The notes below the pieces were generated by a model. It worked only from the letters and a program-made list of their open reading frames with translations, made no database searches and was not told the origin of the DNA. This document shows, piece by piece, positions 1-5,151 of a stretch of DNA of 5,151 bases; positions within the stretch are counted from its first letter, which is position 1, and the number at the start of each line of letters is the position of its first letter. Source of the stretch: an uncultured Lachnospiraceae bacterium (GTDB lineage: Bacteria; Bacillota_A; Clostridia; Lachnospirales; Lachnospiraceae); the NCBI GenBank assembly GCA_902795835.1, contig CADBNA010000285.1:1-5151 (forward strand), in the 5' to 3' direction. The position numbers and the translations under genes are program-made.

Positions 1-1140
1 GAGAGCTACGAATCGGACGGCAATAAGAAGACGGAAAGCGGCCAGCCGGAGCGGCCAGGCACTTCCTTGGTTTCGGTTCTTGTGTTCTTCCTCTTTGCGT
101 CAGCACTTCTTGCTTTTTTCATAAACAAGATAGCGGCGGCAGCTCTTGCTGCAGCGGCAGTCGCGGTCATGATCGTCGTCGTGCGGCGTGATATGAAAAA
201 AGAGAAAGAAGAAGGTCCGAAAAAACCTGTCGTCGTCGTGAAGCAGAATACGTCGCCGTTTTCCAAAGTTGCGGATATGCGTGCCAGACGGGAAAAACTG
301 AAAGAGACCTGGAATGAGATTCGGGAAGCAGAGTCGGAATTGCTTGCATTTCTGCAGCAGTATTATCCTGAACTGACAGAGGAAGATGATCTATCCAGAA
401 GCCTGCAGCAGCTGCAGTATGAGAGAACGGAGTATTCTTCTCTCATCCGAAAGGCAGAGAAATCACGCGCTGCGGAAGAGGCGTGGCGGGAGCATGTCCG
501 GGAAGCGGATCTGATCTCCGGCGAAGACATTGCTGAATCCGTCCTTGCTCTGGAGCGTCATATCACAGACAACAGAGAAAAAACAGAAAGGATAGAAACG
601 GATCTGCTTGCTGTCAGCCGCCAGATCAATACTGCGCGCGAGCAGCTGGATCAGGCAGCAGAAGCAGAAGAACGACTTGGTGTTATGCGTGAAAAACTCG
701 CAGAGGAAGAACACCGTTATGCGGTTCTCACGAAGACAAGAGACTATCTTGCACGCGCAAGGGCTGCTTTCACGGCCCGGTATATGGAGCCGGTGCGTCT
801 TGCATTTGACCGGTATTACCGGATGCTTACCGGAAGCGAGGCAAAAGAGTATCAGCTGGATGCGGACCTGAAGATAGAAGTGCGGGAATATGGACTGCTT
901 CGTGATCCGGCTTTTCTGAGCGAGGGCTGGCAGGACCTGATCGGCCTGTGCCGGCGCATGGCCATGATTGAAGTCATGTATGAGGACGAAAAGCCCTTCC
1001 TGTTGTTCGATGACCCGTTCGTCAATCTGGACGGGGAGAAACTGCAGCGGGCACTTGCGTTCCTGCAGGAGATTTCAGAGAGTTACCAGGTGATCTACTT
1101 CACCTGCCATGAGAGCCGCGTGCCTAAACCACTTCGCTGA
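1..1140 (+). CDS. YhaN/SbcC-like membrane-anchored AAA ATPase, C-terminal part (5' end outside window)
   Basis: The frame is open from base 1 to the TGA at 1138-1140, giving 379 visible residues, so the start lies upstream; the TTG at 67 is internal. Residues about 24-41 and 44-61 are two hydrophobic helices split by a short FINK turn and followed by a basic stretch (RRDMKKEKEE). Residues about 85-240 are charged and Glu/Arg/Gln-rich with heptad character, so a coiled coil. The C-terminal half of an ABC/SMC-type nucleotide-binding domain follows: a signature-like LSEGWQD at 306-312, Walker B FLLFDDP at 333-339 (Asp337, Asp338), D-loop FVNLD at 340-344 and H-loop His370 in YFTCHES. Family knowledge: YhaN-type proteins are SbcC/Rad50 relatives with a membrane hairpin inside the coiled coil, often encoded next to an SbcD-like phosphoesterase (YhaO). 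The N-terminal Walker A half and any such partner would lie to the left. A role in DNA repair or end processing at the membrane is inferred. RecN- or SMC-like proteins are less likely because of the membrane pair. Confidence 0.82.
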   Translation, partial: ESYESDGNKKTESGQPERPGTSLVSVLVFFLFASALLAFFINKIAAAALAAAAVAVMIVVVRRDMKKEKEEGPKKPVVVVKQNTSPFSKVADMRARREKLKETWNEIREAESELLAFLQQYYPELTEEDDLSRSLQQLQYERTEYSSLIRKAEKSRAAEEAWREHVREADLISGEDIAESVLALERHITDNREKTERIETDLLAVSRQINTAREQLDQAAEAEERLGVMREKLAEEEHRYAVLTKTRDYLARARAAFTARYMEPVRLAFDRYYRMLTGSEAKEYQLDADLKIEVREYGLLRDPAFLSEGWQDLIGLCRRMAMIEVMYEDEKPFLLFDDPFVNLDGEKLQRALAFLQEISESYQVIYFTCHESRVPKPLR

Positions 1141-1154
1141 GCTGCTCTGCACGC

Positions 1155-1189
1155 AGAACCAAGACGAAATCAAAGATTTCTGTGGTTCT
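1155..1189. other. Interrupted inverted repeat (hairpin) between the convergent genes
   Basis: The outer arms AGAACCA (1155-1161) and TGGTTCT (1183-1189) are perfect 7-bp complements. The inner arms GAAATC (1166-1171) and GATTTC (1175-1180) are perfect 6-bp complements around an AAA loop. An internal loop of 4 and 2 bases separates the two stems. Either strand could form the structure. Neither strand has a T-run right after it, so it is not a classical intrinsic terminator. It could act as a 3'-end stabilising stem for one or both transcripts, most plausibly for the minus-strand RND message, which shows no other clear terminator in the window. The complementarity is seen directly; the function is inferred. 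Confidence 0.5.
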
Positions 1190-1244
1190 AGTGTAACGGC
1201 TAACTCCGACTAAGTCTACGTAAACCGTGGATCTCCGTTTTATT

Positions 1245-4200
1245 TCAGACGTCGGTTTTCGGCGTCTTTTTCAGTTGTTCAATGAATTCCGCGGCGTCGT
1301 CGGGTGCCTCGTCGAGATCGTCGCCGACATCGACAGAGAGCGGCGGTTTGCGGAAGAACATATCGTAGATGACCGGTACAATGTACAGGGTCATCAGGGT
1401 CGCATAGGCCAGGCCGCCGGTGATGACGACAGCCATGCCGCTGCCGAGCTGGCTGCCCATGCCGCTGCCGAAGAGGAGCTGTGTCATGGCCAGGATGGTC
1501 GTCAGAGCCGTCATCAGGATCGGACGCATCCTGGTTTTTCCTGTGGCGACCAGAGCGTCGCGGCGCTCCATGCCGCCGATACGCAGCTGGTTCGCATAGT
1601 CCACGAATACAATACCGTTGTTAACGACGGTTCCCATCAGGACCAGAAAGCCCATCAGAGCAAGCAGAGTAAGCTGCTGGCGTGCGATCAGCAGTCCGAG
1701 GATTCCGCCTGTAAAGGCCAGCGGGATCGTGAACAGCACGATGAACGGAGAGAGCAGGCTCTGGAACTGTGCCACCATGACCAGATAGATGAACAGCAGG
1801 GCCAGGAGCAGCATACGGCTCATCTGGGTGATCATATCCGAGATCTGGTTTGTCTCTCCTCCGAAGGAGATCGTGTAGCCGTGTGGCAGAGTTTCCTCGT
1901 AGGCGCGGATCTTCGGTTCCAGCTCGCGGGACATGAGCGTGGTGTTGTAGCCGGGCTTCAGACCGGCCGTGACTGTCAGATAATGGCTCATGTTTTCACG
2001 TGAGATTGACGGCAGTGAAACGGTCTCTTCAATCGTGGCAAAATCACGCAGGTATACAGTTTCCGGGATTTCTTCGGATTCCTCTGCGGTATTTGATTCG
2101 ATACCTGTTTCGTTCGCACCGCCCCCAAGCATCGACAGCATGCCGCTGTCACCTAATCCTGATGCGTCAAAAGACATACCCGACATGCCTGTTCCGGCTC
2201 CCGCCATGGATGAGCCGGAGCCCATCATGGACATGCCTGTCATGCCCATTTGCATGCTGCCGGAGCTTCCTCCGGTCATACCCGCGCCGTAGCCGGCACC
2301 CTGCGTGGAGAATTCCATATCCAGCAGATTTTCTTTTGTGAGAGGATCTGTAGGATCGTAGATCGTGACATCCATCTCCAGGTCGTCGACCGTGATCGTT
2401 GTCGATGTGACAGATGTCTCTGTGCGCATGGCTATCTGTTGATAGATCTGTGCGGTCGTCAGACCGTATGTGGTCGCTTTGTCTCGGTCTATATGCAGCT
2501 GAAGTGTCGGGGAACCATCCTCCGTGCCGTCCAGCACATCCGTGTATCCTTCCTGAGATTCCACGATCTCTTTCACATCGGCGGCAATCCCGCGAAGGGT
2601 ATCCAGATCATGGCCGTAAATATTCAGAGACAGGCCGCCGGAGGAAGTGAAGCCGCTCAGGTCATCCATGCCGCTGGACACGGCGCGGACGGTGCAGTTC
2701 AGATCTGCAGTTGCGGATTCCACATCTTCACAGATCTTCCGGATCTCTTCGGGGGCAGCGGTTTCATCGGCCGTGAGATAACCTATATACAGGCCGAACG
2801 AATCATCCGAGGCGCCGAACGAGGAAACCAGTCCGTTCAGGCTGCTCTGGTCCATTACACCGACATCGATCACGCCGTCGACCTGCAGAATGGCATCGAT
2901 TACCCTGTCGACTTCTGCATAGGAGTCTTCACGCGTCATGTCCTCAGGTGTCTCCACATCGATCTGGATGAAACTGGAGGTCATCTCCGGCAGGAACACG
3001 ATACCCATGCGCAGAATCTGCCAGATGCTGACCGCGAGCAGGGCAATGGCCACGAGAAGTGTCACGAATTTGTGGCGCAGACACCAGCCGAGACTGCGGC
3101 CGTAGGTTTCCTGCAGGCGGACAAAGAAACGCAGCTCCGATGTCTTCGTGTTTTTCATCAGAGAGCTGGATGCGGCCGGGACAACGGTCAGAGCCACAAT
3201 CAGAGAAGCTGTCAGGCAATAGCCGATCGTCAGGGCCAGCGGTGTCAGGAACTGGCGGACCGTGCCGGACGCAAACACGACCGGCAGGAAAACGCAGATC
3301 GTTGTCAGGGTGGAGGCGATGATCGCACCACGGACCTGGCGGGCACCCTGTACGGCGGCACGCGCAGCGGGAATGCCTCTGCTGCGCAGCCGGAAGATGT
3401 TTTCCATCACAACGATTGAGTTATCGACAAGCATGCCGATTCCGAGAGAAAGACCGGACAGGGTCATGATATTCAGGGAGAGATCCGAGAAATACATCAG
3501 GACCAGCGCGAACAAAACGGAAAGCGGAATGCTGATTGCGACGACGATCGTGGGCTTTACGGAGCGCAGGAACAGAGCCAGCACCAGAATGGCCAGGATG
3601 GCACCGAGCAGGATGCTGTGCAGGATGTCCTTGATGATCAGTGTGATATAGATCCCCTGGTCCATCATGGGTACCAGATGCGTTCCTTCGTACCGTTCTT
3701 CGAGTTCCGCAAAAGCGGCGCGGCAGGTACGGGAGACATCATTGGTGCCGGCGGTGGGGGATTTGAAAATGCTGAGGATGACGCCGTCAGATCCGTTCAG
3801 ACTGGCATAGCTGTCATCCGCATTATCGATCACGGTAATATCTGCCACATCGGCTAAGCGGACGGCCCCAAGTTCGGCCGAGTCGATCAGAAGAATGTCC
3901 GCGATGGCGTCGGCGTCCTCGTATTCATCCCCTACGCGCAGCAGCCAGGCGTTGCTGTCTTTGTCGTCGATATAGCCGGCGGGCATGGAAAAGTTCTGTG
4001 CGTAGATCAGCTGTGCGAGTGTTGTGGAAGAAAGCAGGGAATCCGCATTGGCATTTTTCAGAGCCTCTTCGCGGCTGTTCTCATATTGTTCCTGTGCGGC
4101 TTTCAGCTGTGCCTGTGCCTGGGCGAGCTGTGTCGTGGCCGTGGAAAATCCGACGGCGGCCTGCAGCTGTGCCTGTGTCAGGCCGGCATATCCGGTCTGG

Positions 4201-5151
4201 AGGCCCGAGAGGAGACCGGGGACATTGTCCAGACCGGCGTTCATCTGTGCAATGGCATTTTCAACATTGGCAATCTGCAGGGAAAACTGACCGGTCAGAT
4301 CGGCGGCGCGCAGAGCTTCCAGGGCCGTGCGGATCTGCGTCAGATAAGAAACAAGCTGGGCGGCACTTTGTGTGAGATCCGAAAAAGAGCCGTCAGAAAT
4401 GCTGTTTGCACCGTTGGAGAAAGAAAGCGCCGCAGCTTCCAGCTGCTGTCTTGCCGTTTCCAGCGCAGCGGCTGCTGCCGCCTGGTCAGTCTGGCCGGTC
4501 TGTGCCGCTGCATAGGCTGCCTGCGCCGCCGCATACGCTGCCTGCGCGTTTGCCAGTGCCTGCGCCGCGGCTTCCTGCTGCGCCGTACTTGTCTGTTGGG
4601 AAGACTGGGCAGCCTGCAGCTGTGCCAGTGCCGCGTCCAGAGCGGCCTGTGCCTGTGCTGCGGCCGCCTGCTGTGCGGCGGGGTCTGCGGAAGGATCGGC
4701 CGGCGTCTGTGCCTGTGCGGCTGCCAGAGCCTGCTGTGCGGCATCGGCCGCCGCCTGAGACTGGGTGACCTGTCCGGAAATGGCGGATGCCTCCTGCTGT
4801 GCCGCATCCCATTGCTGCTGCGCGGCAGCAAGCTGTGTCTCCGTTTCCTGCAGCTGCCGGATGGCATCGTCCAGATTCTGTGTCTGCTGCGGCTGTGCCT
4901 GTGCGACTGCCAGATTCAGGGCGTTCAGCTGGTCGATCAGAGAATTGGCCTGTGTACGGAGCGCATTGGCGGCATTGATGACCAGTCCGCTGAGCTGCCC
5001 GAACAAAGCGCCGGACAGAGTGGAACCGAAGGCACCTTCCTGTTTTTCCAGTTCAGCCTGTGCTTCATCTACGGTGGTCTGTGCTTTGTCCAGCTGTTCT
5101 TTTGCTTCAGTCAGCGCGTCATTGGTCTTCTCGAGGATGCGGTCGTTCAGC
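1245..5151 (-). CDS. RND (HAE-1/SwrC/AcrB-type) efflux permease with giant coiled-coil insertion, 5' end outside window
   Basis: The frame is open from the right edge to the stop at 1245-1247, giving 1301 complete codons; the TTG at 5004-5006 is internal. Residues are numbered from the codon at 5148-5150. Residues 1-368 are a helical Ala/Gln-rich insertion. Residues 385-392 (QNFSMPAG) match the RND docking-helix motif. TM2, TM3 and TM4 fall near 505-528, 534-554 and 557-585, with the GMLVDNSIVV relay motif (Asp576, Asn577). TM5, TM6 and TM7 are near 608-628, 637-659 and 694-718, ending in the family FLPE motif. The second extracytoplasmic loop is about 721-1108 and contains a Met/Gly-rich insert. 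TM8 to TM12 are near 1112-1263, with VVNNG in TM10 and MRPILMT in TM11. An acidic cytosolic tail ends the protein. RND pumps are trimeric, proton-driven exporters of drugs, lipids or surfactants. The missing N-terminus should hold TM1 and the first porter part, so the whole protein probably exceeds about 1480 residues, against about 1050 for AcrB. Substrate unknown. Confidence 0.93.
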   Translation of the reverse strand, partial: LNDRILEKTNDALTEAKEQLDKAQTTVDEAQAELEKQEGAFGSTLSGALFGQLSGLVINAANALRTQANSLIDQLNALNLAVAQAQPQQTQNLDDAIRQLQETETQLAAAQQQWDAAQQEASAISGQVTQSQAAADAAQQALAAAQAQTPADPSADPAAQQAAAAQAQAALDAALAQLQAAQSSQQTSTAQQEAAAQALANAQAAYAAAQAAYAAAQTGQTDQAAAAAALETARQQLEAAALSFSNGANSISDGSFSDLTQSAAQLVSYLTQIRTALEALRAADLTGQFSLQIANVENAIAQMNAGLDNVPGLLSGLQTGYAGLTQAQLQAAVGFSTATTQLAQAQAQLKAAQEQYENSREEALKNANADSLLSSTTLAQLIYAQNFSMPAGYIDDKDSNAWLLRVGDEYEDADAIADILLIDSAELGAVRLADVADITVIDNADDSYASLNGSDGVILSIFKSPTAGTNDVSRTCRAAFAELEERYEGTHLVPMMDQGIYITLIIKDILHSILLGAILAILVLALFLRSVKPTIVVAISIPLSVLFALVLMYFSDLSLNIMTLSGLSLGIGMLVDNSIVVMENIFRLRSRGIPAARAAVQGARQVRGAIIASTLTTICVFLPVVFASGTVRQFLTPLALTIGYCLTASLIVALTVVPAASSSLMKNTKTSELRFFVRLQETYGRSLGWCLRHKFVTLLVAIALLAVSIWQILRMGIVFLPEMTSSFIQIDVETPEDMTREDSYAEVDRVIDAILQVDGVIDVGVMDQSSLNGLVSSFGASDDSFGLYIGYLTADETAAPEEIRKICEDVESATADLNCTVRAVSSGMDDLSGFTSSGGLSLNIYGHDLDTLRGIAADVKEIVESQEGYTDVLDGTEDGSPTLQLHIDRDKATTYGLTTAQIYQQIAMRTETSVTSTTITVDDLEMDVTIYDPTDPLTKENLLDMEFSTQGAGYGAGMTGGSSGSMQMGMTGMSMMGSGSSMAGAGTGMSGMSFDASGLGDSGMLSMLGGGANETGIESNTAEESEEIPETVYLRDFATIEETVSLPSISRENMSHYLTVTAGLKPGYNTTLMSRELEPKIRAYEETLPHGYTISFGGETNQISDMITQMSRMLLLALLFIYLVMVAQFQSLLSPFIVLFTIPLAFTGGILGLLIARQQLTLLALMGFLVLMGTVVNNGIVFVDYANQLRIGGMERRDALVATGKTRMRPILMTALTTILAMTQLLFGSGMGSQLGSGMAVVITGGLAYATLMTLYIVPVIYDMFFRKPPLSVDVGDDLDEAPDDAAEFIEQLKKTPKTDV
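1247..1271 (+). terminator. Rho-independent terminator of the YhaN-like gene, inside the 3' end of the RND gene
   Basis: On the + strand, AGACGTCG (1247-1254) pairs with CGGCGTCT (1260-1267), with one T-G position that becomes a U-G wobble in RNA. The loop is GTTTT (1255-1259), and the run of T's is at 1267-1271. This is a standard intrinsic terminator about 105 bases after the ATPase stop codon. On the opposite strand the wobble becomes a C-A mismatch and no T-run follows, so the element points toward + strand transcripts. It overlaps the stop codon and the last seven codons of the convergent RND gene. Confidence 0.72.
2182..2240 (-). repeat. In-frame 11-bp direct repeat in the Met-rich segment
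   Basis: The + strand string GACATGCCTGT occurs at 2182-2192 and again at 2230-2240, exactly 48 bases (16 codons) apart. Both copies encode TGMS in the permease frame (visible residues 971-974 and 987-990). This fits growth of the linker by short duplication, though codon bias in a low-complexity stretch could also produce it. Confidence 0.5.
2193..2219 (-). other. Perfect 8-bp GC-rich inverted repeat inside the RND coding sequence
   Basis: TCCGGCTC (2193-2200) and GAGCCGGA (2212-2219) are perfect complements around an 11-base loop. In the RND mRNA this would be a stable stem-loop within the codons for the Met/Gly-rich linker. There is no T-run after it on the minus strand, so it does not look like a terminator. 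It may slow ribosomes or may be a by-product of Gly/Ser codon choice. Confidence 0.4.
2260..2275 (-). other. Perfect 6-bp GC-rich hairpin with tetraloop inside the RND coding sequence
   Basis: CCGGAG (2260-2265) and CTCCGG (2270-2275) are perfect complements around a four-base loop (CTTC on the + strand, GAAG in the RND mRNA). It lies upstream, in the mRNA sense, of the 8-bp stem at 2193-2219, in the same linker. It encodes part of the TGGSSGS stretch. No independent sign of function is seen. Confidence 0.35.
4047..5150 (-). other. Coding region of the Ala/Gln-rich coiled-coil insertion in RND extracytoplasmic loop 1
   Basis: This covers visible residues 1-368 of the permease. Residues 1-38 are a charged heptad helix (for example EAKEQLDKAQ). 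A Gly-rich, non-polar break follows (about 39-55, including GAFGSTLSG). A long helix of about 90 residues comes next, almost free of Gly and with a single Pro, dominated by Ala and Gln. A Pro/Asp turn (TPADPSADP, 149-157) separates it from a second Ala/Gln helix to about 243. The breaks at about 243-258 (SNGANSISDG) and 309-323 (NVPGLLSG) delimit two shorter helices. The docking helix motif QN...PAG begins at 385. The layout of long helix, Pro turn and long helix suggests an antiparallel hairpin resembling those of AcrA/EmrA-type adaptors. The heptads and breaks are visible; the fold is inferred. Confidence 0.7.
4500..4541 (-). repeat. Tandem heptad repeat AAYAAAQ x2 within the coiled coil
   Basis: Two identical seven-residue units AAYAAAQ follow one another at visible residues 204-210 and 211-217 of the permease. 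The DNA copies differ at some third positions (for example ATACGC against CATAGG on the + strand), so the duplication is either not very recent or is maintained by selection on the protein. The unit length equals one coiled-coil heptad, so gain or loss of a unit would keep the register. Confidence 0.6.

Larger units (their letters stand above)
2112..2303 (-). other. Coding region of the Met/Gly/Ser-rich insertion in RND extracytoplasmic loop 2
   Basis: Visible residues 950-1013 of the permease are low-complexity Gly, Met and Ser. Residues 958-1007 contain 12 methionines in 50 positions, including the cluster MQMGMTGMSMM at 966-976, with no Cys or His. The segment interrupts what aligns with two adjacent strands of the DC docking half: LLDMEFS before it and ETVYLRDFA after it. 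The first-loop counterpart is the continuous ILLIDSAELGAVRLADVA. Met-rich MxM/MxxM clusters bind Cu(I) or Ag(I) in proteins such as Ctr1 and PcoC, but a plain flexible linker is equally possible. Confidence 0.7.

Noticed and set aside
67..69. TTG at 67 as start of the ATPase gene
   Set aside because: The frame is open to the left edge, and the protein class needs an N-terminal Walker A half, so this codon is an internal Leu.
1155..1200. Possible tRNA or small structured RNA because of GGTTCTA near 1184
   Set aside because: No acceptor stem, anticodon arm or D arm can be built around it; the bases are explained by the simple hairpin.
1109..1213. Small open frame starting at the ATG at 1109, or a frameshifted C-terminus of the ATPase
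   Set aside because: The ATPase ends naturally a few residues after the H-loop, as expected for the family. The 34-codon alternative has no recognisable motif and no clear ribosome binding site.
1227..3419. Long open frames on the + strand opposite the RND gene (1227-2003, 2250-3419)
   Set aside because: Their translations are Arg/His/Gln-rich with no recognisable domain and lie antisense to a clearly conserved RND frame; they are shadows of that gene's codon bias.
4340..4978. Several Arg/Pro-, Gly- or Ala-rich open frames overlapping the coiled-coil region on both strands
   Set aside because: They arise from the Ala/Gln-rich, stop-poor low-complexity coding sequence; no start signals or domain features support them.
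5004..5006. TTG at 5004-5006 as start of the RND gene
   Set aside because: The same frame continues to the window edge with a heptad-patterned sequence, and TM1 plus the first porter part must lie upstream.

Overview
The window holds the 3' parts of two convergent protein-coding genes separated by about 100 bases. Both genes run off the window at their 5' ends, so no start codon, ribosome binding site or promoter of either is visible. There is no RNA gene, insertion sequence or CRISPR array. The protein types suggest a Gram-positive (Firmicutes) bacterium, probably a Clostridia- or Erysipelotrichia-like gut lineage of moderate-to-high G+C. This is inferred from the membrane-anchored YhaN/SbcC-like ATPase and the SwrC-type RND permease. 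I cannot name a genus.

Positions 1-1140 (+) encode the C-terminal 379 residues of a YhaN-type AAA/SMC-like ATPase: a two-helix membrane anchor, a coiled coil, and the C-terminal half of the nucleotide-binding domain (signature, Walker B, D-loop, H-loop). Positions 1141-1244 are intergenic and hold a 13-bp interrupted hairpin. A classical intrinsic terminator for the + strand gene lies at 1247-1271, inside the last codons of the opposing gene.

Positions 1245-5151 (-) encode at least 1301 residues of an HAE-1/SwrC/AcrB-type RND efflux permease. TM2 to TM12, both extracytoplasmic loops and the TM4/TM10 relay positions can be recognised. TM1 and the first porter segment lie outside the window. 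Two unusual insertions stand out. The first is a helical, Ala/Gln-rich coiled-coil block of at least 370 residues, placed just before the DN (docking) helix of the first loop. The second is a segment of about 65 residues rich in Met, Gly and Ser, placed in the DC docking half of the second loop. By analogy with AcrB, both would sit at the membrane-distal crown of the pump.

The most interesting idea here is that this permease carries its own adaptor-like coiled coil, and possibly a soft-metal-binding Met-rich loop, in place of a separate adaptor or outer-membrane channel. This is inference from position and composition only. The two genes are convergent and need not be functionally linked.
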